Source: Warburgia ugandensis (Eukaryota > Streptophyta > Magnoliopsida > Canellales > Canellaceae). From it: DNA of 64,000 nucleotides. The stretch is taken from NCBI GenBank assembly GCA_035236585.1, contig CP141139.1:40681217-40745216 (forward strand), read 5' to 3'. Positions 61,581 through 64,000 of the stretch are shown here, piece by piece. The number at the start of each line of letters is the position of its first letter. Positions within the stretch are counted from its first letter, which is position 1. Position numbers and translations under genes: made by a program. The notes beneath the pieces were generated by a model that did not search any database, was not told where the DNA came from, and saw only the letters and a program-made list of their open reading frames with translations.

Positions 61581-64000
61581 TGTAATGACTCCATTTTTGT
61601 AACATTGAAATCCCAAGTTAGTAATGAAAAGTTCACTTTTTGGAGATAAGGGTATTTTAGTCATTTCACTATTCACCTTGACTGGACCCAGAAATTTGGT
61701 CTTGACAATAGCACCCTTATGTGTGTCTCGGAAAAAAGAATCCAACAAGACCAAAATCACTCAAAACAGAGTTAAAATTAGCAAGTTATAGCCCTTTAAA
61801 GTTCAAGGGCAAAAGTGCAATTTAAATTAAAAACGGATTTGGCCTGAGAAAAATAGGGACCCATTTTGATATGGGTACCCCTCTTCTTCAACCTCCTAGA
61901 GGGTTCTAGAACGGCAGTGTACAGGGGAGAAACCACCGCCATTCTGGAGGTTTCTCCACCGCCATTCCATGGTGGTAAGAACCCCCTCCAGAACCCTCTT
62001 TGAGCTCTATAAATAGAGCTCTTTGGCGCCTCCAATGGCAACCCAAAAGCTTGGAAAAAACCCATCATGGAGAAGCAAACAAGAGGAAAAAACATGAAAA
62101 AAACCCGGCCACGAACCAAGTATGCCCAAAATTCCTCCAAACCCATCTCCCCCTTAGTCTTAAGATGAGTTCCCCCAAGTTTTTGCATGAAAAACCATAC
62201 AAAAGGAGGCTCTAGGGAGCCACAAAGGACCCAAGGACAGTGCCTGGGGTGCACCCGCAAATGAGAAAATGGGCAGAAGGCCCGGTGCGTCTGTGGACGC
62301 ACCCTGTGGGCCTTCCATGTATTCTGAATACTAAAACACCCATAACTTGAGTTATAGGACTCCGATTGAGGCACCGCGAAAGGCGTTGTGTCTGTATTGA
62401 CGACGTGGACACACCCAAACCATAAAATACCTGATCGAGGCCCTATCTAAGGTGGGTACGACCCTTAAACTATGGTAGTGGCGTGGGGCTACTAAACCTT
62501 TGTAAACCTGACGATACCAAGGCCCAATTAGGACCTTAGGAGACCCATAAGCATGAGAATGAACCCCTAATGCCTAAGTAGTGAGGGAAAATACGCAAAG
62601 CCAACCTTTTTCCCTAAACCATGTTCAGGAGCGTACGAGGACAAGGGGACTAGTGTGATCAAACTAGGTAAGTGCTCTATCGCTACTAGACTTTTAAAAA
62701 GAGCCATGATTGTTTTGAGAATGCATGTTTTAAGTATAAGTTATATGACTTGTTTAGCATGACTTAATTTTATAAATGAATTCAGCATGCATATGATAAA
62801 TACATTATGCATAGACATGTTTTGCAAACAATTGCACAAATTGCATGATTTGTGGTTATTGAGTTTTGAAAAATTGCATGTCCTTGAAGGTTACCAAAAG
62901 ACGTTGGAGTGCCCAAAAGATGCTGGGTAGGCAGTTGTGAGGGCCAGGCAGTTGTGAGGGACCCAAAGAGGATAGGTTTTGAAAAAGAGGTTTTTGCTTG
63001 ATTGATCGTATATGATTTGGGCTAGTAAGCTCATGGGTGCTATGCTGAGAGGTCTGGGGTGGCCTCCCACCCTCTACCACTATTAGGTGGAAAGGGTACC
63101 ATGCCAAAAAGGCATGTCCCTGCTTTGACTGCATGTGGTACAGGGGGCTACCACTGGTGTCATGGCACTAGGTCGAAGTGTCATATGTCTCGTGGAGGCT
63201 ATGACCTTGTGTCCCCAAGTACTCGGGGACCACACGGCGAGGAGGTTGTGGGCATAGTGGGCCCTATGTTTTGAGGATTTACTTGCATTGCATATGGCAT
63301 GACATGAGGTTGGTCGACCATACCATATATCCATGAGTTGGATTCAGTTGAGCATCTTATGCATATCATTATGTTTATGATATATATGATACTTTCAACT
63401 TGGATTATGCAATTCTTTAAGTCGTCAGTATTCCAATTCGATAATGGTTTTTAATATCGATATTGAACATGAGTGTTAAAACATGCACATGTTTTAAAGA
63501 GCATATGATTTTAAACATAGCATGCATTGTAAAACTAGTAGTGATAGATTCCTACTGAGTATAGTATATACTCACCCAATCCTTAACATTTTTCAGACAC
63601 AAGTAAGCACTTAAGGACAGGATACGCCCATGACAGAAGACACCCAAATATATCATTTTTTTAGAACAGTTCCATTCACGAGTAGAAGACGCCTCATGAG
63701 ATGTTAGTGCTATGAACAAGTAAATCAAAAAGAGACAATTATACATGTAAGTAAACACTCTGCCCTTTGGACATGTATTTGTATTTATTTGCAGTTGGGC
63801 TGTGAGCTGTGACTGGATAGACCTGGGAAAACATTTATGATTTCTAAAGTTTTTCAAAAACTACTTTGGTTGTTGTGAGAGAAAATGACACTTGTGGTTT
63901 TCAAAATGAGTTTAAAACTAAGGATTTTCTGTTGCATTGCATTGTTTTTATAAAAAAATGGTTTTCAAATAGGGATGCATCCCGCCTTAGGAATTAGATA
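61581..64000 (+). mobile_element. Family-B element 3' LTR (runs off the window)
   Basis: Direct repeat of 55472-57968 starting TGTAATGACTCC. By alignment it should end about 40 bases beyond the window, since 63971-64000 corresponds to 57899-57928. It keeps the TATA core (62008), the donor-like site in altered form (ccaa/gtatgc, 62120), the U5 module (63005-63270), the hairpin (63556-63574) and the acceptor-like site (63596). A segment around 62240-62260 is shorter than in the 5' LTR (lost part of the GC-rich leader). Non-coding. Confidence 0.85.

Overview
This window is intergenic, transposon-dense nuclear DNA from a seed plant with a large genome, most likely an angiosperm. The evidence is plant chromovirus-type Ty3/gypsy elements primed by initiator-Met tRNA, Athila-like and copia remnants, RTE-clade LINEs with (GAT)n tails, and CACTA DNA transposons. 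I could not identify the species. I found no host gene, tRNA, rRNA or CRISPR array. Almost every open frame is a broken transposon frame or a chance frame inside an LTR.

Layout, left half. 1-2455 is part of a long LTR (family 'Z'), present again almost complete at 20593-25197. 2456-11424 is a decayed Athila-like element (protease remnant, post-pol landmark, polypurine tract) carrying two RTE LINE insertions in the same orientation: A at 3478-6957 and B at 7636-10923, the latter with a 16-bp target-site duplication. An Athila-type LTR (11425-14054) and a truncated second copy (14055-15983) follow. Next come the reversed 5' part of a copia element (15984-18751) and two RTE fragments meeting at a (ATC)n tract (18752-20590).

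Layout, right half. After LTR Z come a reversed chromovirus-type LTR of family 'A' (25198-27175), a 5'-truncated RTE (27756-28410), a pair of reversed LTR-like repeats (29390-30303, 34307-35173) around another A-like LTR (31650-34306), and two CACTA-related segments in opposite orientation (35174-39298 reversed; about 40011-51496 forward). The forward CACTA segment is split by 42401-48699, which holds a reversed Athila-type LTR piece plus the 3' half of a family-A element with its 3' LTR. At the right end a reversed chromovirus (3' LTR 51878-54089, integrase and chromodomain 54090-55471) was entered by a family 'B' non-autonomous element (55472 to beyond 64000).

Most notable signals: a 1,022-bp block in the two Z LTRs with only three differences although its flanks differ by several percent; an RTE whose whole frame is broken only by nonsense codons, no frameshifts; chromovirus LTRs with unrelated U3 regions that share a folded U5 module, a covarying hairpin and splice-site-like signals; a non-autonomous element keeping only the tail of its partner's chromodomain; and intact, in-phase terminal exons of a Ulp1-like protease in the CACTA segment. 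All alignments were done by eye.
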